Part shown: positions 40,463 to 52,776 of the stretch, piece after piece
How positions within the stretch are numbered: position 1 is the stretch's first letter
How the letters are laid out: each line of letters begins with the position of its first letter
NCBI RefSeq assembly: GCF_003075455.1
Contig: NZ_QDAE01000001.1
Span: 186,001-250,000, forward strand
DNA: 64,000 bases
Reading direction: 5' to 3'
Origin: Arthrobacter sp. Bz4
Lineage (GTDB): Bacteria; Actinomycetota; Actinomycetes; Actinomycetales; Micrococcaceae
Position numbers and translations under genes: made by a program
The notes under the pieces: model-generated
Databases searched by the model: none
What the model was told of the DNA's origin: nothing
Seen by the model: only the letters and a program-made list of their open reading frames with translations

Positions 40463-41022
40463 TCGTTGACGCGTCCCAGGTAATCGCCGGTGCGGGTGTC
40501 AACCTTGACCTTGGTCCCGGTTTCCAGGAACAGCGGAACCTGGATGTCGTAACCGGTTTCGACAGTGGCCGGCTTGGTGCCACCGGTGGAGCGGTCGCCC
40601 TGCAGCCCAGGCTCGGTGTAGGTCACTTCGAGAACGACCGACGGCGGAAGCTCAACGTAGAGGGCTGACCCTTCGTGCATGGCAATGGTGACCATGAGGC
40701 TCTCCAGCATGAAGTTCTCGGCCTGACCGACGGTCTTGCCCGGAACGGTGAGCTGATCGTAATCCGACGTGTCCATGAACACGAAGTCTTCGCCGTCCTT
40801 GTACAGGTACTGGTAGTCACGACGGTCCACTGTGGCTGTTTCGATCTTCAGACCGGCGTTGAAGGTCTTGTCGACTACCTTGCCCGACAGGATGTTCCGC
40901 AGCTTGGTGCGCACAAAGGCGCCGCCCTTGCCTGGCTTGACGTGCTGGAACTCGAGAACGTTCCACAGGTTGCCTTCGAGCTTCAGCACCGTGCCGTTTT
41001 TGATGTCGTTTGTGGTAGCCAC
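40459..41022 (-). CDS. efp: Elongation factor P
   Basis: Relieves ribosome stalling at consecutive prolines. The length, 187 residues from GTG 41022, is exactly the family norm. The tip loop [14 protein letters not shown] carries the lysine that is modified in some bacteria, and [19 protein letters not shown] is conserved. An AAAGAGA ribosome site precedes the start. It is coupled to nusB. Confidence 0.97.
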   Translation of the reverse strand: MATTNDIKNGTVLKLEGNLWNVLEFQHVKPGKGGAFVRTKLRNILSGKVVDKTFNAGLKIETATVDRRDYQYLYKDGEDFVFMDTSDYDQLTVPGKTVGQAENFMLESLMVTIAMHEGSALYVELPPSVVLEVTYTEPGLQGDRSTGGTKPATVETGYDIQVPLFLETGTKVKVDTRTGDYLGRVNE

Positions 41023-41168
41023 AGGTCTCTTTCGGGTAAAACAGCGACGTCCGGGCAGTAAGCATCCGGAGGCCACATGCGATGAGGTGGGAAAAGTCCA
41101 GAGCCCATTCTACCCTGTGGTGCAGGAGGCGGCTGCGGCGGGTGTCGCGGGTGACCTGCCGGGTGCTC

Positions 41169-42831
<1,663 letters not shown>

Positions 42832-42832
<1 letters not shown>

Positions 42833-44031
42833 TAGTTCCCAGCCGAGTTGAGCGAGGTGGGAATGGCCGCCAGATAGGCTGCCAGGTTGCGTGCTGTCTC
42901 CTGGACAGAGTCCCCACCGAACTTCTCGGTGACCGCTTCGGCGATGACCAGGGCCACCATGGCTTCGGCGACCACCCCGGCGGCGGGGACGGCGCAGACG
43001 TCGGACCGCTGGTGGTGCGCGCGGGCGGCGTCACCGGTGCTGACATCAATGGTGCGCAGGGCTCGTGGCACGGTGGCGATGGGTTTCATGGCGGCACGGA
43101 CCCGCAGTGTGTCGCCGATGCTCATCCCACCCTCAATCCCGCCGGCGCGGTTGCTGGTCCGCTCGATCATGCCGGAGTCACCGCGCACAATCTCGTCGTG
43201 GGCTTTTGACCCGCGTCGCGCGGCAGTGAGGAACCCGTCGCCCACCTCGACGCCCTTGATGGCCTGAATGCCCATCAGTGCTGCCGCGAGGCGGGAGTCC
43301 AGGCGCCGGTCCCAGTGAACGTAGCTCCCCAACCCTGGTGGCAGCCCGTAGACCACCACCTCCACCACCCCGCCGAGTGTTTCACCCTCTTTGTGGGCGG
43401 CGTCCACCTCGGACACCATCGCGAGGGAGGTTTCGCGGTCGAAGCAGCGCAGCGGATCCTGATCCAGCGCGATCACATCGGATGGCCCGGGCAGGGGTGA
43501 ACCTTCGGGGACTGCGACCGACGCGATGGCGACCGTGTGGCTGACCAGGGAGATGCCGAGCGCTGACAGGAAGCGGGCGGCTACTTCTCCCAGCGCAACC
43601 CGGGCGGCTGTTTCCCGCGCGCTGGCCCGTTCCAGCACGGGACGCGCCTCGTCGAAGCCGTACTTCTGCATTCCGGTGAAGTCCGCGTGTCCCGGACGGG
43701 GGCGGGTCAGTGGCGCGTTCCGGGCGAGTTCGGATAACTCGGAGGGGTCCACCGGGTCGGCTGACATGATCTGGTCCCACTTGGGCCATTCGGTGTTGCC
43801 CACCTGAATCGCCACGGGTCCGCCCTGGGTCAGCCCGTGCCGGACACCGCCGATGATGCTGACCTGATCCTGCTCGAACTTCATTCGGGCGCCACGCCCA
43901 TAGCCGAGCCGCCTACGGGCCAGCGCAGCCTGAATGTCACTGCTCGTGATCTCCACGCCTGCAGGCATTCCTTCAATAATTCCCACCAGTGCCGGTCCGT
44001 GGGATTCTCCGGCAGTTAACCAACGCAACAT
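42832..44031 (-). CDS. aroC: Chorismate synthase
   Basis: Last common step to aromatic amino acids; needs reduced FMN. Signature sequences [29 protein letters not shown] and [13 protein letters not shown] are all present in 399 residues. The start at 44031 is ATG ([12 protein letters not shown]). It follows aroE by 32 bases. Confidence 0.97.
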
Positions 44032-44063
44032 GCCTCCAATCCTGCCACGGTGTCGCTGCTGTT

Positions 44064-44975
44064 TCAGCGCGAGGGCGCTCCGACTGCGTCACACATGACT
44101 TTTAGGACCGGCAGATCGTCGGTGAAAGCACCGCCGGAGAACAGCCTGACCTGCTCCACCGCCTGATAGATCAGCATCTCCAGTCCCGGCACGATGGCCC
44201 CGCCTCGGGCCTGCCAGACGTCAGCGAGGGGACTCGGCCAGGGGTCATAGGCAACGTCCAGGAGCACCGGCTGGACCCCCGCCAATGCTTCCGGAGCGCA
44301 GGACACTTCCCGGGCGAGCGAATCAGCCCCGTGCGGAGGGAGGGTGGAGATGGCGACGTCGGCGTGTCGCAGACCCTCCACGGCGTCGTTCCACCCGCGG
44401 ACAGCGACGCCGAGCCCGAGGGAGCGTCCGAGGACCTCCAGGGGTGCAGCACGCTCAGGGGATCGGACAAAGACGGTGACCCGGGTGGCACCCAGTTCCT
44501 GCAGGGCGGCCAGGGCGGCGGCAGCGGTCCCGCCGCCACCGAGGATCACCGCAGTCTCCGGCGGCACACGGACTCCGCCGTGCCTGAGCGCACCCACAAT
44601 GCCTGCGACGTCCGTGTTGTGGCCGGTCAGGACGCGGTCTCCCCCCGCGCCGTCGACAGTCACAGTGTTGAGCACGCCCAACGCAGCTGCGTGCCCACTC
44701 ACCTGGTCGACCAGGTCAACCATCGCAGCCTTGTGCGGCATGGTCACCGACAGTCCACGCCAGCCGTCAGCCGTCCGGACCTGGCTGACAAACGACTGGA
44801 GGTCTTCGGGCAACACCTCGATGGCCTCATAGCTGCAATCAAACCCCAGGAGCCGATAGGCGGCCCGGTGAAGCGCAGGCGATTTTGAGTGTCCGATCGG
44901 TGACCCAATCACTGCTGCCCGCAGTGGCTGCCGGGCGCGCGCTGTGCTGGCGGCGGCGTGCGCCGACCGATTCAC
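44064..44975 (-). CDS. aroE: Shikimate dehydrogenase
   Basis: Reduces 3-dehydroshikimate with NADPH. The substrate site [17 protein letters not shown], the catalytic lysine in TMPHKAAM and the aspartate in GHNTDVAG are intact, and a [10 protein letters not shown] nucleotide loop follows. GTG at 44975 begins immediately after the mltG stop. The N terminus has about 18 extra residues rich in Ala and Arg, so the true start may lie slightly downstream. Confidence 0.93.
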   Translation of the reverse strand: MNRSAHAAASTARARQPLRAAVIGSPIGHSKSPALHRAAYRLLGFDCSYEAIEVLPEDLQSFVSQVRTADGWRGLSVTMPHKAAMVDLVDQVSGHAAALGVLNTVTVDGAGGDRVLTGHNTDVAGIVGALRHGGVRVPPETAVILGGGGTAAAALAALQELGATRVTVFVRSPERAAPLEVLGRSLGLGVAVRGWNDAVEGLRHADVAISTLPPHGADSLAREVSCAPEALAGVQPVLLDVAYDPWPSPLADVWQARGGAIVPGLEMLIYQAVEQVRLFSGGAFTDDLPVLKVMCDAVGAPSR

Positions 44976-46213
44976 CTAGCTGCACCGGCCGGGGTTGTCA
45001 GCGCACCAGGCCTGGTATTCCGCGACATAGACGGCGTGCTCGGCGAGTGTTTCCGAGAACTTTGTTTCGCCTGTGTCGAGGTTAACGGTGACCCAGTAGT
45101 AGAAGGGCACGTCCGCGGGATTCACCGCGGCATCGATTGCTTCGGCACCGGGTGACCCGATTGGCCCCACCGGCAGACCCGGGTTGGCGAAGGTGTTGTA
45201 CGGGTTGGACTCGTCGGCGCGTTCCTCTTCGGTGAAGTCGAAGCTGCGCCGGTCCAGCCCATAGGTGACCGTCGCATCCGACTGGATTAGCCCGTTCGTC
45301 TCGGTGTTGTCTTCTCCGAGCCGATTCTCGATAGCCCCGGAGACCGCGGCGTAGTCGCTTCGCCGGCCTCGGCTTCGATGATGCTGCCGATCGTCAGAAT
45401 TCTGAACTGCTCCTCCGGGTCGGTGACCCCTGCGTCCTCGAGGAGGGCGAATGTCCCATCGACCATCGTCTGGATCATCTCAATTGCGGTAGCGTCGACG
45501 TCGAACCGGTACTCTCCCGGAGCGAGATAGCCTTCAAGGCTCAGAGCGTCGTCGGGAAGCCCGAACTGGGTGGGATCGGCGGCCAATTCTTCAAACTCGT
45601 CCCGCGCGATGCCGGTCGACTCGGCGAGAATGTCAAGCGTTTCCCCCTGCCGGAGTCCCTGCGCGACAGCCGCGTAGAGGACCTTGTTCGCTTCGACGTC
45701 CAGCAGTGCCAGCGCCGCACCCTCGGAGGACATCTGGTAGCTGAGTTCGTACTCGCCGGGCTGCACTTCGCGTCCGTCTGCCACTTGTTGCAGCGCGGAA
45801 ACGAATTCGGAGCCGTCAGCGACAATATCGACAGATTCCAGGCCGTTGCCGATGGCGAGTGGGCCCGCACCCTCGGGCACCGTGAAGACAACGCTGCCTT
45901 CGCCGGGTCCGGGATAGTCGGTGATGTCGTTCAGTCCAAGCAGATCGCGAAGCATCAGGGACACCGCAACGACTACCCCGATGAATCCGAGGATGACCAC
46001 CAGCATGACGATGGTGCGACGACGGCGGCGACGCTGCCTGGCTTTCGACGGACGGCGGTTGCGCCGGTGGCCCGACCGGGGTTCGAAGAACTGTTCGACG
46101 GGTTCGACTGTTTCGTCGTGGGAACCCTCGTACCCGTCGTCGTGCTGGGCGTCGTCGGTGTGACGCTCCGGTTCGCTGTCGGCGGCCGGGAACTGGGGGT
46201 GGTGGTGGCTCAC
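44976..46213 (-). CDS. mltG: Endolytic transglycosylase MltG, frameshifted at about 45356
   Basis: A membrane-bound enzyme that cuts nascent peptidoglycan strands. A long charged N terminus (HHHPQFPAADSEPERH...) precedes one membrane helix (IVMLVVILGFIGVVVAVSL, about 68-86) and the YceG domain. The catalytic glutamate motif SIIEAEAGEA is followed directly by the lesion: as read, the frame goes to TTPRSPGLSR and stops at 45287. One G added at 45356-45357 gives EADYAAVSGAIENRL and carries the frame through SDATVTYGLD and PVGPIGSPGAEAI to the stop at 44976. The restored protein has 412 residues. GTG at 46213 overlaps the ruvX stop (GTGA). Confidence 0.9.
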
Positions 46214-46803
46214 AGTTCCAGGTTCCTTTCGCGGCTGTTCTCCGTAATGTCCTGCTCCTTGTTAAGGGTCAGCGGGTCCCCTTGTGGGCGGGCCCGCTGT
46301 CGCGCTGCAACCGGATCCCCCACATCCCGCATTTGTGACCTTTGCATATCCATGGCGTGCTGCAGAATTTCGACAGCCGCCGCCTGATCTACCACCTTAC
46401 GGTGATCGCGGGTATTCAAGCCAGCTTGCCTCAGGGAACGATGTGCCGAAACGGTGCTCAACCGTTCGTCGATCAGCCGGACGCTGGCGGTGAGACCGGC
46501 CCTCTGGATCGCGTTCGCCAGCTCCAGCGCATAGCCGCGGGCCATCTCGGCGGACGCCGATTCGGTGCCGCTCAGGTTCCGCGGCAGACCCACGAACACC
46601 TGGACGGCCTCCCGTTCGGCAATCTCCCGGACCAGAATGTTGAGGTCCGATTTTTTCTTCAGATCCCGTTTCATCGTCCGGACGGGGGTGGCGAGCAGCG
46701 ACCCGCTGTCGCTGCTGGCTACCCCCACCCGTACCATTCCGACGTCGACGCCAATTTTGACGCCCCGCGGGTAGTCCCCGGTGCCGGGTGAAGTGTCAGT
46801 CAT
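46210..46803 (-). CDS. ruvX: Holliday junction resolvase-like protein RuvX (YqgF)
   Basis: An RNase H-fold protein linked to pre-16S rRNA maturation and possibly to Holliday junctions. The catalytic pattern is DVGMVRVGVASSDSG, then LPRNLSGTES, then LIDERLSTVSA and VDQAAAVEILQ. The length (197) includes a charged C-terminal tail longer than in E. coli. It lies 18 bases after alaS and overlaps mltG. Confidence 0.92.
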   Translation of the reverse strand: MTDTSPGTGDYPRGVKIGVDVGMVRVGVASSDSGSLLATPVRTMKRDLKKKSDLNILVREIAEREAVQVFVGLPRNLSGTESASAEMARGYALELANAIQRAGLTASVRLIDERLSTVSAHRSLRQAGLNTRDHRKVVDQAAAVEILQHAMDMQRSQMRDVGDPVAARQRARPQGDPLTLNKEQDITENSRERNLEL

Positions 46804-46821
46804 CGCTGTGCAGGCGGGTGA

Positions 46822-49500
46822 TCAGCGGGACGCGACAGCGGACCGGATGGCGGTCAGGGCAGCCTCGATCTGCGCTGGATCGGACCCTCCGCCCTGGGCC
46901 ACGTCGTCCTTACCGCCGCCGCCGCCGCCGAGGATTCCAGCGGCGACGCGGACCAGCGCGCCGGCCTTCACGCCGGCGGCGCGGGCGTCCTCGTTGGTCG
47001 CGACCAGGACAAGCGGACGGTCGTTGCTGATTCCGGCGGTAGCCACCACTGCAGCGCCTGATCCTAGCCGGCTTCTGAGGTCGAGAGCGAGAATCCGCAG
47101 GTCGTCGGCGCCGCTCACCGTTCCAGCGTCGTGCGCAAGGAGGCGGACGCCGTCGACGTCGACCGCGGAGCCCACCAGGGCCGCAGCCGACGCGCTGAGC
47201 GCTTCCTTCCGCAGCCGTTCAAGTTCCTTTTCGGCGGTCTTGAGCTTCGCCAGGGTGGCTGCGAGCCGTTCCGGCAGCTGGACTGACGGCACCTTGAGCA
47301 TGTCCGACAGCTCGGTCACCAGGGCACGCTCAGCCGCGAGGTGGCGGAACGCGTCCATTCCAACGAACGCCTCAACCCGGCGGTTACCTGAACCGACCGA
47401 CTGTTCGCCCAGCAGGGTCAACGATCCGATGAGCGACGTCGATCCGACGTGGGTGCCTCCACAGAGTTCCCTTGACCAGTCACCGTCAATTTCGACCACC
47501 CGGACGGTGTCGCCGTAGGCTTCGCCGAACAGGGCGGTCGCGCCGAGTGCTTTCGCCTCGTCCAGCTTCATCAGCTTGGTTTCTACCGTGTGGTTGTTGC
47601 GGATGGCGATATTGGAGACTTCTTCGATCTCCGACTTGGCGCTGGCGCTGATGCCTTCGCCCCAGGAGAAGTCGAACCGCAGGTACCCGGCCTTGTTGAA
47701 GGAGCCGCGCTGCAGCGCTTCGGGGCCGAGGATCTGGTGGAGGGCGGCGTGCACGATGTGGGTACCCGAGTGGGCCTGCTCCCCGGCGTGACGGCGCTGC
47801 CGGTCCACGGCCGCCACCACGGGTGCGGTGACCGAAATGTCGCCTTCCCGGACAACCGCGCGGTGGACGCTGAGGCCTTTGATGGGGCGTTGCACGTCGA
47901 GGACTTCGACCACGAAGCCGTTGCCGGTGATGAGCCCGGCGTCTGCGGCCTGGCCGCCTGCCTCAGCGTAGAACGGCGTCTGGTCCAGGATCAGGTCGAT
48001 CTCTTCGCCCTGCGATGCCGCGGGCACGGCAACGCCGTCGCGGACAATTCCGGTGACGATGGCTTCGGTGGTCAGCTCGTCGTACCCGGTGAACACGGTC
48101 TGGCCGCTGGCCAGCAACTCGGTGAAGACGGACAGATCGGCCTGGCCAGCCTTCTTACCGCGGGCGTCAGCCTGGGCGCGTTGGCGTTGCTCGAGCATCA
48201 GCGATCGGAACCCGTCGGCGTCGACCGCGAGGCCGGCTTCGGCAGCCATTTCGAGGGTCAGGTCGATGGGGAAGCCGAAGGTGTCATGCAGCGCGAAGGC
48301 GTCCTCACCGGACAGCGGGCGTCCTGCGGCCTTCGATTCCAGGACCGCGCCCTCAAGGCGGGCGGTACCGGAGGCGATGGTGCGCAGGAAAGCACGTTCC
48401 TCGGCGTAGGCGATCCGGCTGATCCGTTCGAAGTCCTTCTCCACCTCGGGGTAGGTGCCCTTCATCGCGTCCCGGGACGCCGGCAGCAGTTCGGGGAGGC
48501 AGGCGCGTTCGACGCCGAGCAGACGCATGGCACGGACGGCCCGCCGGATCAGGCGGCGCAGCACGTACCCGCGGCCCTCGTTGGAGGGGGTCACACCGTC
48601 GGCTATGAGCATCAGAGCTGAACGGATGTGGTCGGCCACGACGCGCATCCGCACGTCATCGGTGTGGTGCGGGTCCGTGTCTGATTCGGCACTGGTGTAG
48701 GTCTTGCCCGAGAGTTCCGCGGCGCGGTCCAGCACCGGACGCACCTGGTCGGTCTCATACATGTTCTCGACACCCTGCAGCACCATGGCGAGGCGCTCGA
48801 GGCCGAGCCCGGTGTCGATGTTCTTGGCCGGCAGTTCGCCGGCGATGTCGAAATCTTCCTTGCTACGGACTGCTGACAGCTGGTATTGCATGAACACCAG
48901 GTTCCAGATTTCGATGTACCGCGGGGAGTCGGTGGCCGGTCCGCCGGCAATGCCGTACTCGGGGCCCCGGTCGTAGAAGATTTCCGAGCAGGGTCCGCCG
49001 GGCCCGGGCTGCCCGGTGCTCCAGTAGTTTTCCGCTTCGCCGAGCTTCTGGATGCGTTCAACGGGGATACCGACCTGGTCGCGCCAGATGGCGAGGGCCT
49101 CGTCGTCATCCTGGTAGACGGTGACCCAGAGACGATCGGGGTCCAGCCCGAAGCCTCCGGCGTCGAGTGGGGAGGTCAGGAGCTCCCACGCCATCGGGAT
49201 GGCGCCTTCCTTGAAATAGTCTCCGAAGGAGAAGTTGCCGCACATCTGGAAGAACGTTCCGTGGCGGGCCGTTTTGCCTACTTCTTCAATGTCGCCGGTC
49301 CGGATGCACTTCTGGATGCTGGTGGCCCGGTCGAAGGGTGCCTTCTCACGAGCCGTCAGGTACGGGATGAACGGGACCATTCCAGCGATGTTGAAGAGCA
49401 GCGACGGGTCGGTCGATACCAGCGACGCCGACGGCACAACCGTGTGCCCCTTGCCCTCGAAAAACGCGAGCCAGCGCCGTGCAATCTCATGGGATTTCAT
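46822..49500 (-). CDS. alaS: Alanyl-tRNA synthetase
   Basis: Charges tRNA-Ala. The 892 residues include the class II catalytic core (ARRWLAFFEGKGHTVVPSASL, then FNIAGMVPF), the editing domain with HSGTHIVHAAL and CGGTHVGS zinc ligands, and a C-terminal DHHA1 domain rich in glycine (ILGGGGGGKDDVAQGGG). The start is ATG at 49500. The 98-base upstream spacer does not contain an obvious T-box. Confidence 0.97.
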   Translation of the reverse strand: MKSHEIARRWLAFFEGKGHTVVPSASLVSTDPSLLFNIAGMVPFIPYLTAREKAPFDRATSIQKCIRTGDIEEVGKTARHGTFFQMCGNFSFGDYFKEGAIPMAWELLTSPLDAGGFGLDPDRLWVTVYQDDDEALAIWRDQVGIPVERIQKLGEAENYWSTGQPGPGGPCSEIFYDRGPEYGIAGGPATDSPRYIEIWNLVFMQYQLSAVRSKEDFDIAGELPAKNIDTGLGLERLAMVLQGVENMYETDQVRPVLDRAAELSGKTYTSAESDTDPHHTDDVRMRVVADHIRSALMLIADGVTPSNEGRGYVLRRLIRRAVRAMRLLGVERACLPELLPASRDAMKGTYPEVEKDFERISRIAYAEERAFLRTIASGTARLEGAVLESKAAGRPLSGEDAFALHDTFGFPIDLTLEMAAEAGLAVDADGFRSLMLEQRQRAQADARGKKAGQADLSVFTELLASGQTVFTGYDELTTEAIVTGIVRDGVAVPAASQGEEIDLILDQTPFYAEAGGQAADAGLITGNGFVVEVLDVQRPIKGLSVHRAVVREGDISVTAPVVAAVDRQRRHAGEQAHSGTHIVHAALHQILGPEALQRGSFNKAGYLRFDFSWGEGISASAKSEIEEVSNIAIRNNHTVETKLMKLDEAKALGATALFGEAYGDTVRVVEIDGDWSRELCGGTHVGSTSLIGSLTLLGEQSVGSGNRRVEAFVGMDAFRHLAAERALVTELSDMLKVPSVQLPERLAATLAKLKTAEKELERLRKEALSASAAALVGSAVDVDGVRLLAHDAGTVSGADDLRILALDLRSRLGSGAAVVATAGISNDRPLVLVATNEDARAAGVKAGALVRVAAGILGGGGGGKDDVAQGGGSDPAQIEAALTAIRSAVASR

Positions 49501-49598
49501 TGAAGCTTTCAGTCCTTATGGTTTTTTCAGGGCCAGGATCCTGTGGGTCGCACCCCAGCTCGGGGCGCGGGACGGGCTGCCAGGCAGCCCCGGTCCGG

Positions 49599-49856
49599 TT
49601 ACTGGCCGGGACGTTCCGGGCGAACTTCGGCGGGGTCGATGCCGAGGGCGGCACGGAGGTCGGATTCGCGCTCCTGCATCCCTGTCCGCAGCGCATCAGC
49701 GAAGTTGGCGACACCATCAGTCACTTCGCCCATCGCACGGTTCAACCCGGCAGGCCCGTAGCTGTCGGCGACGGAGGCGAGTTTCCGTACGGCGATGACG
49801 CCGATGGCAACTCCTGCGCCCATCCAGATGACGCGCATGATCATTGTGTTTTTCAT
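49599..49856 (-). CDS. DUF6167 family small membrane protein
   Basis: An 85-residue protein with one N-terminal hydrophobic helix (MRVIWMGAGVAIGVIAV) and a helical tail ending in GIDPAEVRPERPG. It matches the DUF6167 pattern seen upstream of alaS in Arthrobacter relatives. An AAGGAAA ribosome site precedes ATG 49856. The function is unknown. Confidence 0.72.
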   Translation of the reverse strand: MKNTMIMRVIWMGAGVAIGVIAVRKLASVADSYGPAGLNRAMGEVTDGVANFADALRTGMQERESDLRAALGIDPAEVRPERPGQ

Positions 49857-49863
49857 CGTTTCC

Positions 49864-50238
49864 TTAGCGGCTGCGGCGGCGGGGAGCGGGCTTGCCTCGA
49901 CCGGCCAGGGCGGTGCGCACCCCGTAGGAGAACGCGGCAACCTTGATCAACGGCGCGCCGACGGTAGCGGCGATCAGGGATGACAGGGCCGAGAGGTTGG
50001 CGGTCGCGTCGGAGACGTTGGACGTGATTCCGTCGACATTCTTCAGCTGCTGATGCGTGGTGGTGACGGTGCTTGTCACTTCCTCGATCAGGGGTGTGGT
50101 TTCGTTGCTGACACTCCTGATGGTGGTCCGCAGTTCGTCAAACACTTTGCCGAGCTTCCACACCGGTATAGCCAGCAGTGCGACCAGCACCGCGAACACA
50201 CCGGCTGCGATGAGACCGGCGATATCTCCACCAGACAT
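49864..50238 (-). CDS. DUF948 domain-containing membrane protein
   Basis: A 124-residue protein: one N-terminal membrane helix (IAGLIAAGVFAVLVALLAIPVW), then a long coiled-coil-like region (LIEEVTSTVTTTHQQLKNVDG) and a basic tail RGKPAPRRRSR. DUF948 proteins are general-stress or methyl-accepting-like membrane proteins of unknown role. GGAGAC lies seven bases before the ATG. The DUF6167 gene follows after seven bases, so they are co-transcribed. Confidence 0.82.
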   Translation of the reverse strand: MSGGDIAGLIAAGVFAVLVALLAIPVWKLGKVFDELRTTIRSVSNETTPLIEEVTSTVTTTHQQLKNVDGITSNVSDATANLSALSSLIAATVGAPLIKVAAFSYGVRTALAGRGKPAPRRRSR

Positions 50239-50320
50239 GGATCGTGTCTCCTTTTGAATCAGGTAGGCCGCCTGGGCGTCGATAGCTCAGCGGCGATAAC
50301 TTACCTATGTACCTTACCTA

Positions 50321-50356
50321 CTCAAAGGCCCGCGGCGTGTGCCGCGGGCCTTTGAG
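50321..50356 (-). terminator. Terminator after rpsD
   Basis: A 16-bp perfect stem (50321-50336 with 50341-50356) has a four-base loop and lies 30 bases past the rpsD stop. It is the strongest hairpin in the window. The T run on the minus strand is short, so it probably ends rpsD transcription by stem strength. Confidence 0.8.
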
Positions 50357-50385
50357 CGCCGGTCCTTGCTGTAAAAGCTAAGGAA

Positions 50386-51012
50386 CTAGCGTGCGTAGTA
50401 CTCCACCACGAGCTGCTCTTCGCAGGTCACTGGGACCTCGGAGCGCTTCGGGCGGCGCACCAGGCGCGCCTGGAGCTTGTCCAGCTGGACCTCCAGGTAG
50501 CCGGGTACTGCGGGCAGCACATCGCGGTGCGCGCCTGCGGCGGCAACCTGCAGTGGGTCGAGGACCTCACTGCGTGGGTGTACGTGAATGAGCTGTCCTT
50601 CGGCGACGCGGTAGGACGGGCGGTCAACGCGTGAACCGTCGACCATGATGTGACGGTGAACGACGAGCTGGCGAGCCTGCGCGCTGGTGCGGGCGAAGCC
50701 GGCGCGGAGCACCAGGGCATCGAGACGCATTTCGAGCAGTTCAATCAGGTTCTCACCGGTCAGGCCCTTGGTGCGGCGAGCTTCCTCGAAGACCCGGGTC
50801 ATCTGGGCTTCGCGGATGCCGTACTGGGCGCGCAGACGCTGCTTTTCGCGCAACCGTACAGCGTAATCGCTGTCCTGCTTGCGGCGGGCGCGTCCGTGCT
50901 GGCCGGGCGCGTACGGCCGACGTTCCAGATACTTTTCGGCCTTAGGGGTCAAAGCAATGCCGAGGGCACGCGAAATGCGAACCTTACGGCGGGCACGTGT
51001 GTTGTTAGCCAC
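50386..51012 (-). CDS. rpsD: 30S ribosomal protein S4
   Basis: A primary 16S rRNA-binding protein, here 208 residues. The RKVRISRALGIALTPKAEKYLERRPYAPGQHGR start and the S4 RNA-binding domain (RLDALVLRAGFARTSAQARQLVVHRHIMVDG) are conserved. No zinc-finger cysteines are present, so it is the C- form. It stands alone rather than in the alpha operon, as usual in actinobacteria of this group. Confidence 0.97.
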   Translation of the reverse strand: MANNTRARRKVRISRALGIALTPKAEKYLERRPYAPGQHGRARRKQDSDYAVRLREKQRLRAQYGIREAQMTRVFEEARRTKGLTGENLIELLEMRLDALVLRAGFARTSAQARQLVVHRHIMVDGSRVDRPSYRVAEGQLIHVHPRSEVLDPLQVAAAGAHRDVLPAVPGYLEVQLDKLQARLVRRPKRSEVPVTCEEQLVVEYYAR

Positions 51013-51289
51013 GAATACCTTCCATTATTTTTGCGGCAAAGTTGCGCTGCTGCCCAGTTGGTTTCCCAGTTGAACGGCAGGCACTTTCAGTGTCGCTGGC
51101 CTCCACTTGCGGAGAGCCGGGAGTGGCCGCTTCCCGGTACTACAGTTCGCAGTGCGCGCAGCCCTGCCCCGAAGTGAACCGCCGGAGCGGGTCATGCCTG
51201 AATGAACCAAACCTTCGATGGTGGGTTGCGCAGAACGCGACTTGCCAGTCAACCGTCAATCCTAGCAGTGCTGCGGGCACCGAGCTGAA

Positions 51290-52684
51290 TCACTTGCCGC
51301 GGATGATCCGCCGCAGTCGGGCGAGCCTGGAGCCAATGTCCCGTTCGGCCCCACGATCGGTGGGCTGGTAGTAGTCGTGGCCGGTCAGATCATCAGGTGC
51401 GTATTGCTGCGCGGCGATGCCGTGCGGCTCGTCGTGGGAGTAGAGGTAGCCGCTGCCGTGCCCCAGTTGTTTGGCCCCCGGGTAGTGGGCGTCCCGCAGG
51501 TGCTGCGGAATGCCCTGCCCCCGCCCGGCGCGCACATCGGCAACGGCTGCGTTGATTCCGTTGTACGAGGCATTGGATTTGGGCGCCGTCGCGATATGCA
51601 CCACCGCCTCGGCCAGGATGATCCGCCCCTCGGGCATGCCGATCAACGCGACGGCCTGTGCTGCAGCGACGGCCGTTTGCAGGGCGGTCGGATCGGCCAT
51701 CCCGACGTCCTCGGCGGCCGAGATCATCAGCCTCCTAGCCACGAAGCGAGGGTCCTCCCCCGCCTCCAGCATCTTCGCTAGATAATGCAGCGCCGCGTCG
51801 ACGTCGGACCCCCTCAACGATTTGATGAAGGCACTGGCGACGTCGTAGTGCTGGTCGCCGGCACGGTCGTAGCGCAGGGCGGCCACGTCGACTGCTTTCT
51901 CGGCATGTTCGAGCTGCACCAGAACCTGCTCCCCGGGCTCGTCGGTGGCCGAGTGGGCCACCCCGGCTGCGGCTTCGAGGGCGGTCAGTCCCCGGCGTGC
52001 GTCCCCTGCGGCCAGCCGAACCAGGTGTTCGAGAGCGTCGTCGCTGACCCGAACCGACCCGTCGAGTCCCCGCGGATCATTCACCGCGCGGGTCAGGAGA
52101 TCGGCGATGTCCGCCTCGGTGAGAGGTTTCAGGGTTTGCAGCAGGGACCGGGACAGCAGGGGTGATACCACCGAGAAGGAGGGGTTTTCGGTGGTGGCGG
52201 CGATAAGCACCACCCAGCGGTTCTCGACCCCGGGCAGCAGCGCGTCCTGTTGTGCCTTATTGAAGCGGTGAATTTCATCGAGGAAGAGGACCGTGGTGGT
52301 GCGGTGCAGATCGCGGGCGGTGAGGGCCTCGTCCATCACCCGGCGGACGTCCTTCACCCCGGCGGTAATGGCCGACAGCTCAACAAAGGTCCGGCCGCGA
52401 CCCCGCGCAATCACATGTGCGAGGGTGGTCTTACCGGTGCCTGGCGGCCCCCAGAGGATCACCGAGGACGGTCCTGCCGGGCCGGTACGGTCGGCGTCGC
52501 CCGCCAGGGTCCGCAGCGGCGACCCTGGGCCGAGGAGGTGTTGCTGACCCACCACTTCGTCAATTGAACGCGGCCGCATCCTCACGGCCAGGGGGCTGCG
52601 GTGGCGTTCGGCACTGCTGACGCTGTGGCTGGTGACGTCGTCGTCGTCGTCGGACCCGTACGCCGCGCTGAATAGATCATTCAC
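51290..52684 (-). CDS. rarA: Replication-associated recombination protein A (RarA/MgsA) AAA+ ATPase
   Basis: A AAA+ ATPase related to clamp loaders that acts at stalled forks. The Walker A motif is [12 protein letters not shown], Walker B is [12 protein letters not shown], sensor 1 is AATTENPSF, and the C-terminal MgsA domain has [16 protein letters not shown] chose GTG at 52684 ([14 protein letters not shown]), the typical N terminus; an open frame extends 41 codons further up without support. It has 464 residues. Confidence 0.93.
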   Translation of the reverse strand: MNDLFSAAYGSDDDDDVTSHSVSSAERHRSPLAVRMRPRSIDEVVGQQHLLGPGSPLRTLAGDADRTGPAGPSSVILWGPPGTGKTTLAHVIARGRGRTFVELSAITAGVKDVRRVMDEALTARDLHRTTTVLFLDEIHRFNKAQQDALLPGVENRWVVLIAATTENPSFSVVSPLLSRSLLQTLKPLTEADIADLLTRAVNDPRGLDGSVRVSDDALEHLVRLAAGDARRGLTALEAAAGVAHSATDEPGEQVLVQLEHAEKAVDVAALRYDRAGDQHYDVASAFIKSLRGSDVDAALHYLAKMLEAGEDPRFVARRLMISAAEDVGMADPTALQTAVAAAQAVALIGMPEGRIILAEAVVHIATAPKSNASYNGINAAVADVRAGRGQGIPQHLRDAHYPGAKQLGHGSGYLYSHDEPHGIAAQQYAPDDLTGHDYYQPTDRGAERDIGSRLARLRRIIRGK

Positions 52685-52776
52685 ACAGCCAAGGCTACTG
52701 TGAAGCACTGACGGTCGGGCTATCGGCAGCCGGCCCAGCTGAGGGACAACCAGTCGCAGAGGAAACGGAGACGCTA

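Noticed and set aside
44976-45170. A separate 64-residue gene before aroE
   Set aside because: It is the C-terminal end of mltG, cut off by the frameshift at about 45356.
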